64,000 nucleotides of DNA, taken from contig BPUI01000002.1 of the NCBI GenBank assembly GCA_019973575.1, forward strand, positions 372,001 to 436,000, given 5' to 3'. This stretch comes from Gemmatimonadetes bacterium T265. Its GTDB lineage: Bacteria > Gemmatimonadota > Gemmatimonadetes > Gemmatimonadales > Gemmatimonadaceae. Below, piece after piece: positions 7,598 through 16,542 of the stretch. The position numbers and the translations under genes were made by a program. Each line of letters begins with the position of its first letter. Within the stretch, counting starts at the first letter, position 1. The notes beneath the pieces were generated by a model. It saw only the letters and a program-made list of their open reading frames with translations. It did not search any database and was not told the origin of the DNA.

Positions 7598-10081
7598 TCA
7601 CACCACGAGGTTGAGCAACCGCCCCGCGACGAAGATCACCTTCCGCGGCTCCCGGCCTGCGGCCGTCACGAACTTCGCGATCCCGGCCTCCGCCATCGCC
7701 GCCGCGACCGCCTGCTCCTGTGTCGCGTCCTTGGGCAGCTGCACCGTCCCCCGCGTCTTGCCGTTCACCTGCACGGCCACCGTCGCCGCGTCCTCCGCCG
7801 CGAGCGCGGGGTCGTACAGCGGCCAGCCGCTGTCGAACACGCTCGGCCCGTCCGCGCCGCCGAGCGGCCCGCCCGCGTGCGCGCGCGCCCACAACTCCTC
7901 CGCGAGGTGCGGCGCGAACGGCGCGACGAGCTGGACTAACGGGAGCACCTCGTCGCGGTGCGGCACGCGCTCGCCCTGCCGCAGCACGTTCGTGTAGCTC
8001 ATCATCGCCGCGATCGCCGTGTTGTACGACAGCCGGGCGACGTCGTCTCCCACCTTCTTGATCGTCTGGTGCAGCTTGCGCAGCACCTCGCGGTCGGGCG
8101 CGCCCTCGGCGGTCATCTCGCGCGCGCTGTTGTAGAGCCGGTCGAGGAAGCGCCGCACGCCCGAGATGCCGCCCGTGCGGTAGTCGCCGCCCTCCTCGTA
8201 GGGCCCGAGGAACATCAGGTACGTGCGGAAGGCGTCGGCCCCGTACTGCGCGATGATCTCGTCGGGGTTGATCACATTCCCCTTCGACTTCGACATCTTG
8301 GCGCCGTCGCGCACGATCAGCCCGTGGGCGCGGAACTTCCGGAACGGCTCGTCGAAGTCGACGTGCCCCGCGTCCTTCAACGCCATGGTCACGAAGCGCG
8401 CGTAGAGCAGGTGCAGCACCGCGTGCTCGTTGCCGCCGATGTAGCTGTCGACCGGGAGCCACGTCCGCGTGCGCTCGCGGTCGAACGGCACCGTCGCGCA
8501 GTCCGCGCTCGGGTAGCGCAGGAAGTACCACGCGCTGTCGAGGAACGTGTCGCTCACGTCCGTCTCGCGCCGCGCGTCGCCGCCGCAGGTCGGGCACGCG
8601 ACGTGGTACCACGTCGCGTCGCGCGCGAGCGGGCTCACGCCCGAGTCGTCGGGCTTGAAGTCCTCGAGGTAGGGCAGCACCACCGGCAGCTGCGACTCGG
8701 GCACCGGCACCGTGCCGCAGTGCGCGCAGTAGACGATCGGGATCGGCGGCCCCCAGTAGCGCTGCCGCGAGATGCACCAGTCGTGCAGCCGGTAGTTCGT
8801 GGTCGCGCGTGCCGCGCCGCGTTCGGCCAGCCACGCGACGATCGCCCGCTTCCCCTCCTCGACCGTGAGGCCGTCGAACGGCGCCGACCGGACGAGGCGC
8901 GCGTCGGCGCCCACGTCCTCGACCACCTGCACGACCGGGAGCGCGAACTTCTCCGCGAACTCGAGGTCCCGGGCGTCGTGCGCGGGCACGGCCATGATCG
9001 CGCCCGTGCCGTACTCCATCAGCACGTAGTCGGCGATCCACACCGGGATCGGCGCGCCCGTGGCCGGGTTGGTCGCGTACGCGCCGGTGAAGACGCCCGA
9101 CTTCTCCTTGTCGATCTTGCGGCTGACGACGTCCTGGAGCCGCGTCGCGACGCGGTAGCGGTCGACCGCCTCGCGCTGCGCGTCGGTCGTCACCGCCTCG
9201 ACGAGCGGGTGCTCGGGGGCGAGCACGAGGTACGTCGCGCCGAAGATCGTGTCGACGCGCGTCGTGAACACCGTCGTCACCTTGTCGCCGTCCGGCGTCC
9301 CGATCGCGAAGTCGACCTGCGCGCCGGCCGAGCGCCCGATCCAGTTCCGCTGCGCGGTCTTGGTGGTCTCGCTCCAGTCCAGCCAGTCGAGGTCGTCGAG
9401 CAACTTGCCCGCGTAGTCCGAGATCCGGAAGAACCACTGCTCGAGGAGGCGCTGCTCCACGGGCGTGCCGCACCGCTCGCAGCGGCCGTCGATCACCTGC
9501 TCGTTGGCGAGCACGGTCTTGTCGAACGGGCACCAGTTGACCGCCGCCTTCTTCTTGTACGCGAGTCCCTGCTTGTGGAGCTGCAGGAAGACCCACTGCG
9601 TCCACTTGTAATAGTCGGGCTGCGACGTGTCGACCGAGTAGCGCCAGTCGACCATCAGCCCCGCGCGCTCGAGCTGCCGCCGGAAGTTGGCGACGTTGCG
9701 CGGGGTCATCGTCATCGGGTGCGCGCCGACCTTGAGCGCGTAGTTCTCCGAGTGGATGCCGAACGCGTCGAAGCCTAACGGCTCGAAGACGGTCCGCCCC
9801 TGCTGCCGCAGGAAGCGCCCCTGGATGTCGGCGCCCGTGAACGCGAACAGGTTCCCCACGTGCAGCCCCTCGGCCGACGGGTAGGGGAACATCATCAGCT
9901 GGTAAAAGGGCGGCCGCGCGGGGTCGGACGCGGCGAGGTCGGTGTGGTTGGTGCCGCGCTCCTGCCAGCGGCGCTGCCACGTGGCCTCGATCGCGGCGGG
10001 GTCGTAGCGGTCGGGCTCGGACGCGCCGGCGGCGGGCGCGGGGGGCTCCGGGGCGGAAGCGGGGGCGGTCGGGACAGTCAT
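7598..10081 (-). CDS. leuS: Leucyl-tRNA synthetase
   Basis: An 827-residue class I aminoacyl-tRNA synthetase that charges tRNA-Leu. The HIGH signature appears as LHVGN (residues 73-77) and the KMSKS loop as AKMSKSKGN near residue 592. Between them are Cys pairs of a zinc ribbon (CERCG, CPTCG) and the CP1 editing region that hydrolyses mischarged tRNA. The last 90 residues form the C-terminal domain ending in GRLLNLVV. I chose the ATG at 10081; the upstream extension of the frame has no conserved sequence. The first 25 residues are Pro/Ala-rich and unlikely to be structured. Confidence 0.97.
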   Translation of the reverse strand: MTVPTAPASAPEPPAPAAGASEPDRYDPAAIEATWQRRWQERGTNHTDLAASDPARPPFYQLMMFPYPSAEGLHVGNLFAFTGADIQGRFLRQQGRTVFEPLGFDAFGIHSENYALKVGAHPMTMTPRNVANFRRQLERAGLMVDWRYSVDTSQPDYYKWTQWVFLQLHKQGLAYKKKAAVNWCPFDKTVLANEQVIDGRCERCGTPVEQRLLEQWFFRISDYAGKLLDDLDWLDWSETTKTAQRNWIGRSAGAQVDFAIGTPDGDKVTTVFTTRVDTIFGATYLVLAPEHPLVEAVTTDAQREAVDRYRVATRLQDVVSRKIDKEKSGVFTGAYATNPATGAPIPVWIADYVLMEYGTGAIMAVPAHDARDLEFAEKFALPVVQVVEDVGADARLVRSAPFDGLTVEEGKRAIVAWLAERGAARATTNYRLHDWCISRQRYWGPPIPIVYCAHCGTVPVPESQLPVVLPYLEDFKPDDSGVSPLARDATWYHVACPTCGGDARRETDVSDTFLDSAWYFLRYPSADCATVPFDRERTRTWLPVDSYIGGNEHAVLHLLYARFVTMALKDAGHVDFDEPFRKFRAHGLIVRDGAKMSKSKGNVINPDEIIAQYGADAFRTYLMFLGPYEEGGDYRTGGISGVRRFLDRLYNSAREMTAEGAPDREVLRKLHQTIKKVGDDVARLSYNTAIAAMMSYTNVLRQGERVPHRDEVLPLVQLVAPFAPHLAEELWARAHAGGPLGGADGPSVFDSGWPLYDPALAAEDAATVAVQVNGKTRGTVQLPKDATQEQAVAAAMAEAGIAKFVTAAGREPRKVIFVAGRLLNLVV

Positions 10082-10227
10082 GCTGGCAGGCAGATCGGGT
10101 GATTCGTCACAATCTAGCCCAACTCGGCGACCGGCCCTGACGCACCCGGCGGACCGTGGCGCGAATCTCGCCTGCTTGGTTGAGTATGCGTCAGTACTCC
10201 GCCGCCTGCCAGCACCGAGGCCGACCC

Positions 10228-11259
10228 ATGCCGAACCGTCACCCGTCATCCCCCATCACCGCCGCGTCGACTGCCCTCCTTTTCGGCCTCGCCGCGCTCG
10301 GCGCCACCGCGTGCGACGCGGACCGGACCGCCGCCGACGCCCGCCGCGCACTCGGCACGCAGCTCGGCAGCGCGCCCTCGGCCACGCACGCACCGCTCGA
10401 CCGGCAGACCGCCTCGGCCGACGACCTGACGACGGCCCGCCGCTACCTCGAAGCCACGCTCCGCCTCGATCCCGCCAACGCGGGCGCCCGCGCCGCCCTG
10501 GCCGGACTCGGCGGGCCCACGTCCGACGACGTCGACCTCGCCGCGGTCGACGTGGTGCACATGCCCGGACCCGTTGCGGCCCGGGCGACCGGCGGCCGGC
10601 GTGCCGCGTCGTTCACCCAGACCGCGTTCGGCGAGGTCGGGGCGTTCGGCGCGGATGTGGCCGCGGCGGTCAGTCCGTGGGCGACCGTCCCGACAATGCA
10701 TCTGCCGATCACGCGGTCGTCGCCGGACTCCGTCCGGCCGATCACGGAGATCGTCGCGGCGTCGCAAGCGACGGACTCGGCCGCACGCGACAGCGTCGCC
10801 CGCGTCGCACGCCGTTCGCGTGCGCGCCTCGCGGCCGCACGCCGGCGGTCCGCGCGCGACGCCCGGGTCACCGTAGCCGCGCGCGACGACAGCGGCACGG
10901 TGAGCGACGCCGACAGCGTCCGCACGGTCGCGGCCGTTGCGGCGCCCAAGCACAAGCGCACCTGGCCCTGGACGCGCGCCCAGCGGTGGCTCGTCGCGAA
11001 GGGGATCGGCGGCGGCGCGGGCGCAGGCGTCGTCGTCGGCGCGCTCATCGGCAACGTGCCGGGCGCGCTGCTCGCGGGGTCGCTCACCGGCGGCGCCGTC
11101 GGCTTCAAGAAGGCCACCAAGGTCGGCCCCGCCGCGCCCTACCCGAGCAAGAGCGACAGCGCCGCCTTCGACGCGGACAAGCGGGCCCGCGAGGCCGCCG
11201 AGCACGAGCCGAAGCTGCGGGCCGACACGACGGCCCGGGTCGCCCTCGGCCGCCCCTGA
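10228..11259 (+). CDS. Putative lipoprotein with glycine-zipper segment
   Basis: A 343-residue protein that begins with a short signal peptide ending in a plausible lipobox (LGATAC, Cys about residue 29), so it is probably lipid-anchored in the envelope. A short TPR-like helix pair (ARRYLEATLRLDPANAGARA) follows. Near the C-terminus is a Gly/Ala-rich hydrophobic stretch (GGGAGAGVVVGALIGNVPGA) typical of glycine-zipper domains that insert in or span membranes. The middle is Ser/Arg/Ala-rich and probably disordered. No function can be assigned. It is divergent from leuS. Confidence 0.65.
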   Translation: MPNRHPSSPITAASTALLFGLAALGATACDADRTAADARRALGTQLGSAPSATHAPLDRQTASADDLTTARRYLEATLRLDPANAGARAALAGLGGPTSDDVDLAAVDVVHMPGPVAARATGGRRAASFTQTAFGEVGAFGADVAAAVSPWATVPTMHLPITRSSPDSVRPITEIVAASQATDSAARDSVARVARRSRARLAAARRRSARDARVTVAARDDSGTVSDADSVRTVAAVAAPKHKRTWPWTRAQRWLVAKGIGGGAGAGVVVGALIGNVPGALLAGSLTGGAVGFKKATKVGPAAPYPSKSDSAAFDADKRAREAAEHEPKLRADTTARVALGRP

Positions 11260-11290
11260 GCGCGGGCGCCCGGTAGGTCCCGCGGGCCGC

Positions 11291-12574
11291 TCAGTGCCCC
11301 GCGGCGGCGCTCCCGGACGTCGTCGCGCCGGCGGTCGCGTGCGGTTCCACGACGCGTTCGACAGCGGTCGCCGGGACGTACCCCATCATCGGCGCGCCGC
11401 CGGCGTCGGGCACTTCGACGCGAAGCCACCCGCCGCCCGCGGCCCCGTCCACCGCGAGCGCGGTCCTCGGCGCGACGAGGGCGAGCGTCGACGTTGCCGC
11501 GCCCGGCCCGGCGCGCAGCGGGATCGCCCCGCGCGCCGCGCTCCGCACCGTGCGGCCGACAAGCGCCGTGTCGCGCCCCGGCGCGCTCGCGATGCGGCGC
11601 CGGTCGTCGAGGTACGGCATCGGGTCGACGGCGCCGTCGCCGGTGTAGATGCCGAAGTGCAGGTGCGTCGGGCCGCCGCTGGCATTTCCCGTGTTCCCGA
11701 CGAAACCCACGGTATCGCCCGTGCGGACCGCCTGCCCGTCGCGCACGGCCTGCCGGTCGAGGTGGGCGTAGTAGAGCGAGTGCCCGCGCTCCGGCGCGTC
11801 GACCGAGACGACGCGCCCGCCGAGCCGGTCGTCGCCGACGTAGCGCACGACGCCGTCCTCGGCGGCGAGGGCCGGCGTGCCGCGCGGCGCCATGATGTCC
11901 ACCCCCTCGTGCGAACGCGCGCCCCCGTCGCGCTCCGCGCCGAACCCGCTCGCGACGGCGCGCACGTCCTTTCCCTGGACCGGGAAGGCGAGCGACGGTC
12001 CGACGCCGAACGCGACCGCCCAGCGCACGTTCCGTCGCAGCTCGGGCTGCACGCGCACGACGTAGGCGGCCCCCGCGTCGTCGGCGAGGACGTTGTACGC
12101 CGCGTGCAGGCCGTCGCCGCTCGCGACGAGGCGGCGCGCGCCCGGGTCGCTGCCCTGCTCGCGCCACAGCTCGGTGAAGAGCCGCGCGCCCGAGTCGGCG
12201 GCCGCGTCCACGCGGACGGTGACGCGCTCGCCGCGGCGGGGGCGCACACGCCATGCGAGCGCGGCGGCGGCGGCGCCGGAGAAGGCGCCCTGCTCGCGCA
12301 GGGGGAGCGGGGCCGCGGCCGGCGCGCCTAACGCGCGGTCCCCGGCCGCGTCCCACGCGCGGGCGAGCGCCGCGCCCGCGTCGCCCTGCCCGCGCAGTTC
12401 GTCGGCGTAGCGCTCGCGCGCCGGGGCGTTCCGCAGGCGGTCGCCGACCTCCCGGATCTGCCGGCCGATCTCGTCGCGGATGCGGCCGGCGCCGCAGGCG
12501 GCCGCGAGGCCCGCCGCGGCGAGGGCGAGCGCCAGGCGAGGCGGCGAGAGCGTGCGAAACACCGGGCGGGGCAT
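11291..12574 (-). CDS. M23-family peptidoglycan metallopeptidase lipoprotein
   Basis: A 427-residue protein with a lipoprotein signal (AAGLAAAC, Cys about residue 27), a helical and beta-rich middle region, a LytM/M23 domain and a C-terminal SH3-like domain. The zinc-ligand motifs are present: SHEGVD (HxxxD) and THLHFG (HxH). M23 enzymes cut peptide cross-bridges in peptidoglycan; those with degenerate sites act as activators, but here the ligands look complete. The SH3-like tail (about residues 345-405) would bind cell-wall peptides. Confidence 0.9.
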   Translation of the reverse strand: MPRPVFRTLSPPRLALALAAAGLAAACGAGRIRDEIGRQIREVGDRLRNAPARERYADELRGQGDAGAALARAWDAAGDRALGAPAAAPLPLREQGAFSGAAAAALAWRVRPRRGERVTVRVDAAADSGARLFTELWREQGSDPGARRLVASGDGLHAAYNVLADDAGAAYVVRVQPELRRNVRWAVAFGVGPSLAFPVQGKDVRAVASGFGAERDGGARSHEGVDIMAPRGTPALAAEDGVVRYVGDDRLGGRVVSVDAPERGHSLYYAHLDRQAVRDGQAVRTGDTVGFVGNTGNASGGPTHLHFGIYTGDGAVDPMPYLDDRRRIASAPGRDTALVGRTVRSAARGAIPLRAGPGAATSTLALVAPRTALAVDGAAGGGWLRVEVPDAGGAPMMGYVPATAVERVVEPHATAGATTSGSAAAGH

Positions 12575-12629
12575 CGACCTGCATACCCCGCCGCCCGCAC
12601 GAGGTGCTACACCGTACGCTGCGGGCCGC

Positions 12630-13802
12630 TCAACTGCGCCGCGGCATCGACCCCGTCATCGGCCGCCCGCGGGGCCGCTCGTCGCGCTTGAACAGGTATG
12701 CGCAGTCGGCCAGACGCGCGCCCGCGGCGTCGGCGACGGCGTAGCGGGTGCCCTCGTACGCGCACGCGCCCGCCACGCGCCCGTCCTTGTGCAGCGCGTA
12801 GAAGGTGAGGTCGAAGTAAGGCCGTCCGCGTTCGTCGAGCAGGCGCGGCTCGGTCATCGCGATCACGCGTTCCATCACCTGCATGAGCGCCTGCTCCGGG
12901 CTCTTGCCCTGGCGCATGAACTCGACGGCGAGGAACGCGCCGCACACCTTGATGTTGGCCTCGCCGCGCCCCGTCGAGCCGGCCGCGCCGACGGTGTTGT
13001 CGCAGTACTGGCCCGCGCCGTGGATCGGCGAGTCGCCGACGCGCCCCGGGATCTTCCACGCGAGCCCGCTCGTCGTCGTCACGCTCGCGACGTCCCCGGC
13101 CGCGGTCACCGCGTTCATGTTGATCGTCCCGGTCGTGTACGCGAGGGCGCCCTCGTCGGCGTACTCGTGCTCGTGTTGAAAGAACGCGCCGGTGCGCGCG
13201 GCGCCCGGCCGCGTGTCGATCCAGTTGTTGTAGCCGCCGGGGTTTTCCTTCCAGCGCAGCCACATCTCGCGGCTCTTCTCGGTCAGCAGGTTCTGCTCGG
13301 CGAAGCCCATGCGCCGCGCGAACTGCAGCGCGTCCTGCCCGACGATGAGCACGTGGTCGGTGTGGTCCATCACCGCCTTCGCGACGAGCGACGGCGTCGC
13401 GATCCCCTCGAGGCAGGCGACCGCCCCCGCGCGCTTCGTCGGCCCGTGCATGCAGCTCGCGTCGAGCTGCACCACGCCGTTCTCGTTAGGCAATCCGCCG
13501 AGCCCGACGCTCTGGTCGTCGGGGTTGAGCTCGACGACGTTCACCCCGGCGACGACCGCGTCGAGCGGGTCCGCGCCGGCCGCGAGGCGGTCGTAGGCGA
13601 CCTGGATGCCGCGCTTCCCCGAGGCGTCGGCCGTCATCCCGTTCGCCGCGGAGACGACGACGGGGCGCGACGCGGGCGGCGGCGCGGGCGGCGTCCGCTC
13701 CGCGACGGTGATCCACGGGAGCGCGCCCGCGGGGCGGGCGACCGTTAGGCCGGCGGCCGCCGTCGTGGCGGCGCCGAGAAAGTCGCGGCGGGAGAGAGGC
13801 AC
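12630..13802 (-). CDS. N4-(beta-N-acetylglucosaminyl)-L-asparaginase (Ntn hydrolase)
   Basis: A 390-residue glycosylasparaginase-family protein with a twin-arginine signal (SRRDFLGAA, residues 4-12), so it should be exported folded. The family cuts the amide bond between GlcNAc and Asn in N-glycan remnants after self-cleavage before a catalytic Thr. The conserved downstream block WKIPGRVGDSPIHGAG is intact. At the self-cleavage site, where characterised enzymes have HDT(I), this protein has TGTI: the nucleophile Thr is kept but the preceding His-Asp is replaced. The start is a GTG at 13802. Confidence 0.85.
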   Translation of the reverse strand: MPLSRRDFLGAATTAAAGLTVARPAGALPWITVAERTPPAPPPASRPVVVSAANGMTADASGKRGIQVAYDRLAAGADPLDAVVAGVNVVELNPDDQSVGLGGLPNENGVVQLDASCMHGPTKRAGAVACLEGIATPSLVAKAVMDHTDHVLIVGQDALQFARRMGFAEQNLLTEKSREMWLRWKENPGGYNNWIDTRPGAARTGAFFQHEHEYADEGALAYTTGTINMNAVTAAGDVASVTTTSGLAWKIPGRVGDSPIHGAGQYCDNTVGAAGSTGRGEANIKVCGAFLAVEFMRQGKSPEQALMQVMERVIAMTEPRLLDERGRPYFDLTFYALHKDGRVAGACAYEGTRYAVADAAGARLADCAYLFKRDERPRGRPMTGSMPRRS

Positions 13803-13847
13803 GGGAGGAGGTGAGAGGGGGACGCGGCGAACCGCCGACGCCGTCGA

Positions 13848-14507
13848 TTACGCCGTCGGAGGGCCGAACGTTGCGGGCGGGACGTCCGGGTCGATCAGGT
13901 CGGGCGGCGGCGGGGGGATGTCGGTGTCCGCGTAGACATCGCCGAGGGTGAGGACGGCGTCCACGCACGGGGGGGCGAACTCGGTCACGCCGGTCGCGTC
14001 ACTCGCCTCGAAATGCGTCCACGCCGCGTCGTCCTGCCGGACGTAACATTCCATGCGCCGCACGGCCTGCTCGACGATGACGTACGCGCGGAGCGATGGG
14101 ATCGTCTGGTACTGCCCGAGCTTCTCTTCGCGGTCGACCACCCGGGTCGACGGCGACGTGACTTCGACGATGATGCAGGGGCTGCGGGCGTACCGGTCAC
14201 TCTGCGCGAACGGCCCGCAGCGGACCACGACGTCGGGGTAGTACGAGCGGCCCGATGGCGTACGTACGCCGACGTCCGTGAAGTGCGAGCGGCATCCGGC
14301 GGCGCGGGCCGGGCCACGCAGCCGCGCGTGCACGTTGTCGACGATCGCGTTGTGGCGCAGCGTGCCCCCCGTCATCGCGCGCACGAACCCGTCGACGAAC
14401 TCGTAGCGGCGGTCCTGCGCTTCTTCCCACGCGAGGAACTGCTCGAGCGTCATCTGGACCATGCCGCTCGCGGGGTCGGGCGGCTGCGGGCGAACCGGGG
14501 CGGCCAT
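13848..14507 (-). CDS. Uma2-family (DUF820) putative restriction-endonuclease-fold protein
   Basis: A 219-residue member of the Uma2/DUF820 family. It starts with the usual MTLEQFLAWEEAQDRRYEFVDG block and carries the PD-(D/E)xK-like core: YYPDVVV and then IIVEVTSPST. These proteins have a restriction-endonuclease fold and are expanded in some phyla, but their biological role is unresolved. The last 25 residues are Pro/Asp-rich and variable. This is one of three members in the window; the other two are adjacent at 54.5-55.7 kb. Confidence 0.88.
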   Translation of the reverse strand: MAAPVRPQPPDPASGMVQMTLEQFLAWEEAQDRRYEFVDGFVRAMTGGTLRHNAIVDNVHARLRGPARAAGCRSHFTDVGVRTPSGRSYYPDVVVRCGPFAQSDRYARSPCIIVEVTSPSTRVVDREEKLGQYQTIPSLRAYVIVEQAVRRMECYVRQDDAAWTHFEASDATGVTEFAPPCVDAVLTLGDVYADTDIPPPPPDLIDPDVPPATFGPPTA

Positions 14508-14643
14508 GCGCGAGAGTATACGCGCGCAAATCCCGGCGCGACAGGACGCCCGCCGGCCGGCGACGCAACCGCGTTGCTACCCCGTTGCTAGGTCGTCGTT
14601 CGGGCGCTCGCCACCTCCTGGTCCCGCCCCTACGTTGGTCGAC

Positions 14644-16542
14644 ATGACGGCTTCCACCCTGCTACCTCCGCCCGCGCCGACCGCACCGGCCGCGCTCGCT
14701 GAACGTCTCCGCGCCACGAGCTTCCTCGTCGGCCTCCCCGACGCGTACTTCTGGCGCCTCTCGCGCGCCTTCACCGTCCGGACGTTCGGCGAGGACGCGA
14801 CGCTCTTCGAAGAGGGCGCGCCGCGGCAGTTCGTCGCGGTGCTGCTCGCGGGCAGCGTCGCGGTCGAGAAGGCGGCCGAGGGGCGCGCCGTGCGCCTCAC
14901 GACGATCGGCGCGGGCGAGGCGTTAGGCGAAGGCCTCCTCCTCGGCGACACGGACGCGCACGGCACGACGGCGCGCGCGCTCGCCCCGGTCAGCGCCGCC
15001 GTCATGACGCGCGCCGGGATGGACGAGCTCCTGAAGGAGAACCCGCCCATCTTCGCCGCCCTCGTCGCCCGCTCGGCCCGCGCGATCGCGCGCCGCCTGC
15101 GCGCCGCCGACGCGACGCTCCTCGGCGCGGGCCGCGCGACCGGCTTCACCGGCGGCGGGACGCGCCGCGAGCGCGACCTGCTCGGCGACCGCGACGTGCC
15201 CGCCGACGCGCTCTACGGCGTGCAGACCCTCCGCGCGCTCGAGAACTTCCCGATCACGAAGGTGCCGCTCCGCGAGTTCCCGGCGCTCGTCGCCGCGCTC
15301 GCCGCGGTCAAGGCCGCCGCCGCGCGCGCCAACGCCGAGCTCGGCCTGCTCGCCCCCGACGTCGCCGACGCCGTCGAGCGCGCGGCCGACGAGGTGCGCG
15401 CCGGCCGCCACCACGAGCACTTCCTCGTCGACATGATCCAGGGCGGCGCCGGCACGTCGACGAACATGAACGCGAACGAGGTCATCGCCAACCGCGCCCT
15501 CGAGCTGCTCGGCCTGCCGCGCGGCACGTACGACGCGGTCCACCCCACCTCGCACGTCAACCTCAGCCAGAGCACGAACGACGTCTACCCGACCGCGCTG
15601 AAGCTCGCCCTCCACGCGAGCATCGACGCGCTCCGCGGCGCGATGCGCACGCTCGCCGAGGCGTTCCTCGACAAGGGGCGCGAGTTCGCGCCGTTCGTCA
15701 AGATGGGCCGCACGCAGCTCCAGGACGCCGTGCCGATGACGTTAGGCCAGGAGTTCACCGCCTTCGGCCACACGATCCTCGAAGACGTCGACCGGCTCGG
15801 CGAGGTGCAGGGCCTGCTGCGCGAGATCAACATGGGCGCGACCGCGATCGGCACCGGGATCACCGCGCCCGCGGGTTACGCGGAGGCCGTGCGGCGCCAC
15901 CTCGCCGCGATCACCAACCTCGACCTCGTCACCGCCCCCGACCTCGTCGAGGCCACGGCCGACACGGGCGTCTTCGTGCAGCTCTCCGGCGTACTCAAGC
16001 GCTGCGCGGTGAAGCTGTCGAAGATCTGCAACGACCTCCGGCTGCTCGCCTCCGGCCCGCGCGCGGGCCTCGGCGAGATCAACCTGCCGGCCATGCAGCC
16101 CGGCTCGTCGGTCATGCCGGGCAAGGTCAACCCGGTCATCCCGGAGGTCGTCAACCAGGTGTGCTTCGACATCGTCGGCGGCGACGTCACGGTGACGATG
16201 GCGGCCGAGGCCGGCCAGCTCCAACTCAACGTGTTCGAACCGGTGATCGCCTACCGACTGTTAGGCGGTCTCACGACGCTCCGCAACGCCTGCGACGTGC
16301 TCCGCGAGCGCTGCGTCGTCGGGGTCACCGCGAACCCGGACCGGATGCGGTACTTCGTCGAGCACTCGATCGGCGTCGTCACGGCGCTCGTCCCGGTGAT
16401 CGGCTACGACAAGGCGACGGAGGTCGCGCGCGCGGCGCTCGCGAGCGGGCGGGGCGTGTACGACATCGTGACCGAGCGCGGGCTGATGACGCGCGCGGAA
16501 CTGGAGCGCGTGCTCGACCCGGCGAGCATGGTCGGCGTCTGA
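14644..16542 (+). CDS. aspA: Aspartate ammonia-lyase with N-terminal cyclic-nucleotide-binding-like domain
   Basis: A 632-residue fusion. Residues about 20-150 resemble a Crp-type cyclic-nucleotide-binding domain, including a phosphate-cassette-like LGEGLLLGDTDAHGTT, but the Arg that normally grips the phosphate is His here. Residues about 175-632 are a full fumarase/aspartase-superfamily enzyme. The lyase signature GSSVMPGKVNPVIPEVVNQ (about residues 488-506) and the LSGVLKRCAVKLSKICND segment favour aspartase (aspartate to fumarate plus ammonia) over fumarase, which has NPTQCE after the signature. Ordinary aspartases are about 470 residues, so the extra domain is the oddity. A start near residue 170 would be ordinary length, but the N-terminal domain is clearly coding. 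Confidence 0.87.
   Translation: MTASTLLPPPAPTAPAALAERLRATSFLVGLPDAYFWRLSRAFTVRTFGEDATLFEEGAPRQFVAVLLAGSVAVEKAAEGRAVRLTTIGAGEALGEGLLLGDTDAHGTTARALAPVSAAVMTRAGMDELLKENPPIFAALVARSARAIARRLRAADATLLGAGRATGFTGGGTRRERDLLGDRDVPADALYGVQTLRALENFPITKVPLREFPALVAALAAVKAAAARANAELGLLAPDVADAVERAADEVRAGRHHEHFLVDMIQGGAGTSTNMNANEVIANRALELLGLPRGTYDAVHPTSHVNLSQSTNDVYPTALKLALHASIDALRGAMRTLAEAFLDKGREFAPFVKMGRTQLQDAVPMTLGQEFTAFGHTILEDVDRLGEVQGLLREINMGATAIGTGITAPAGYAEAVRRHLAAITNLDLVTAPDLVEATADTGVFVQLSGVLKRCAVKLSKICNDLRLLASGPRAGLGEINLPAMQPGSSVMPGKVNPVIPEVVNQVCFDIVGGDVTVTMAAEAGQLQLNVFEPVIAYRLLGGLTTLRNACDVLRERCVVGVTANPDRMRYFVEHSIGVVTALVPVIGYDKATEVARAALASGRGVYDIVTERGLMTRAELERVLDPASMVGV

Noticed and set aside
7958-9778. 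Long open frame opposite leuS
   Set aside because: The opposite strand encodes an unmistakable leucyl-tRNA synthetase; the shadow is Arg/Val/His-rich with no family features.
14644-16542. Fumarase assignment for the lyase domain
   Set aside because: The residues after the GSSxMPGKVNP signature (VIPEVVNQ) match aspartase rather than the TQCE of fumarase, though the two families are close and an assay would settle it.
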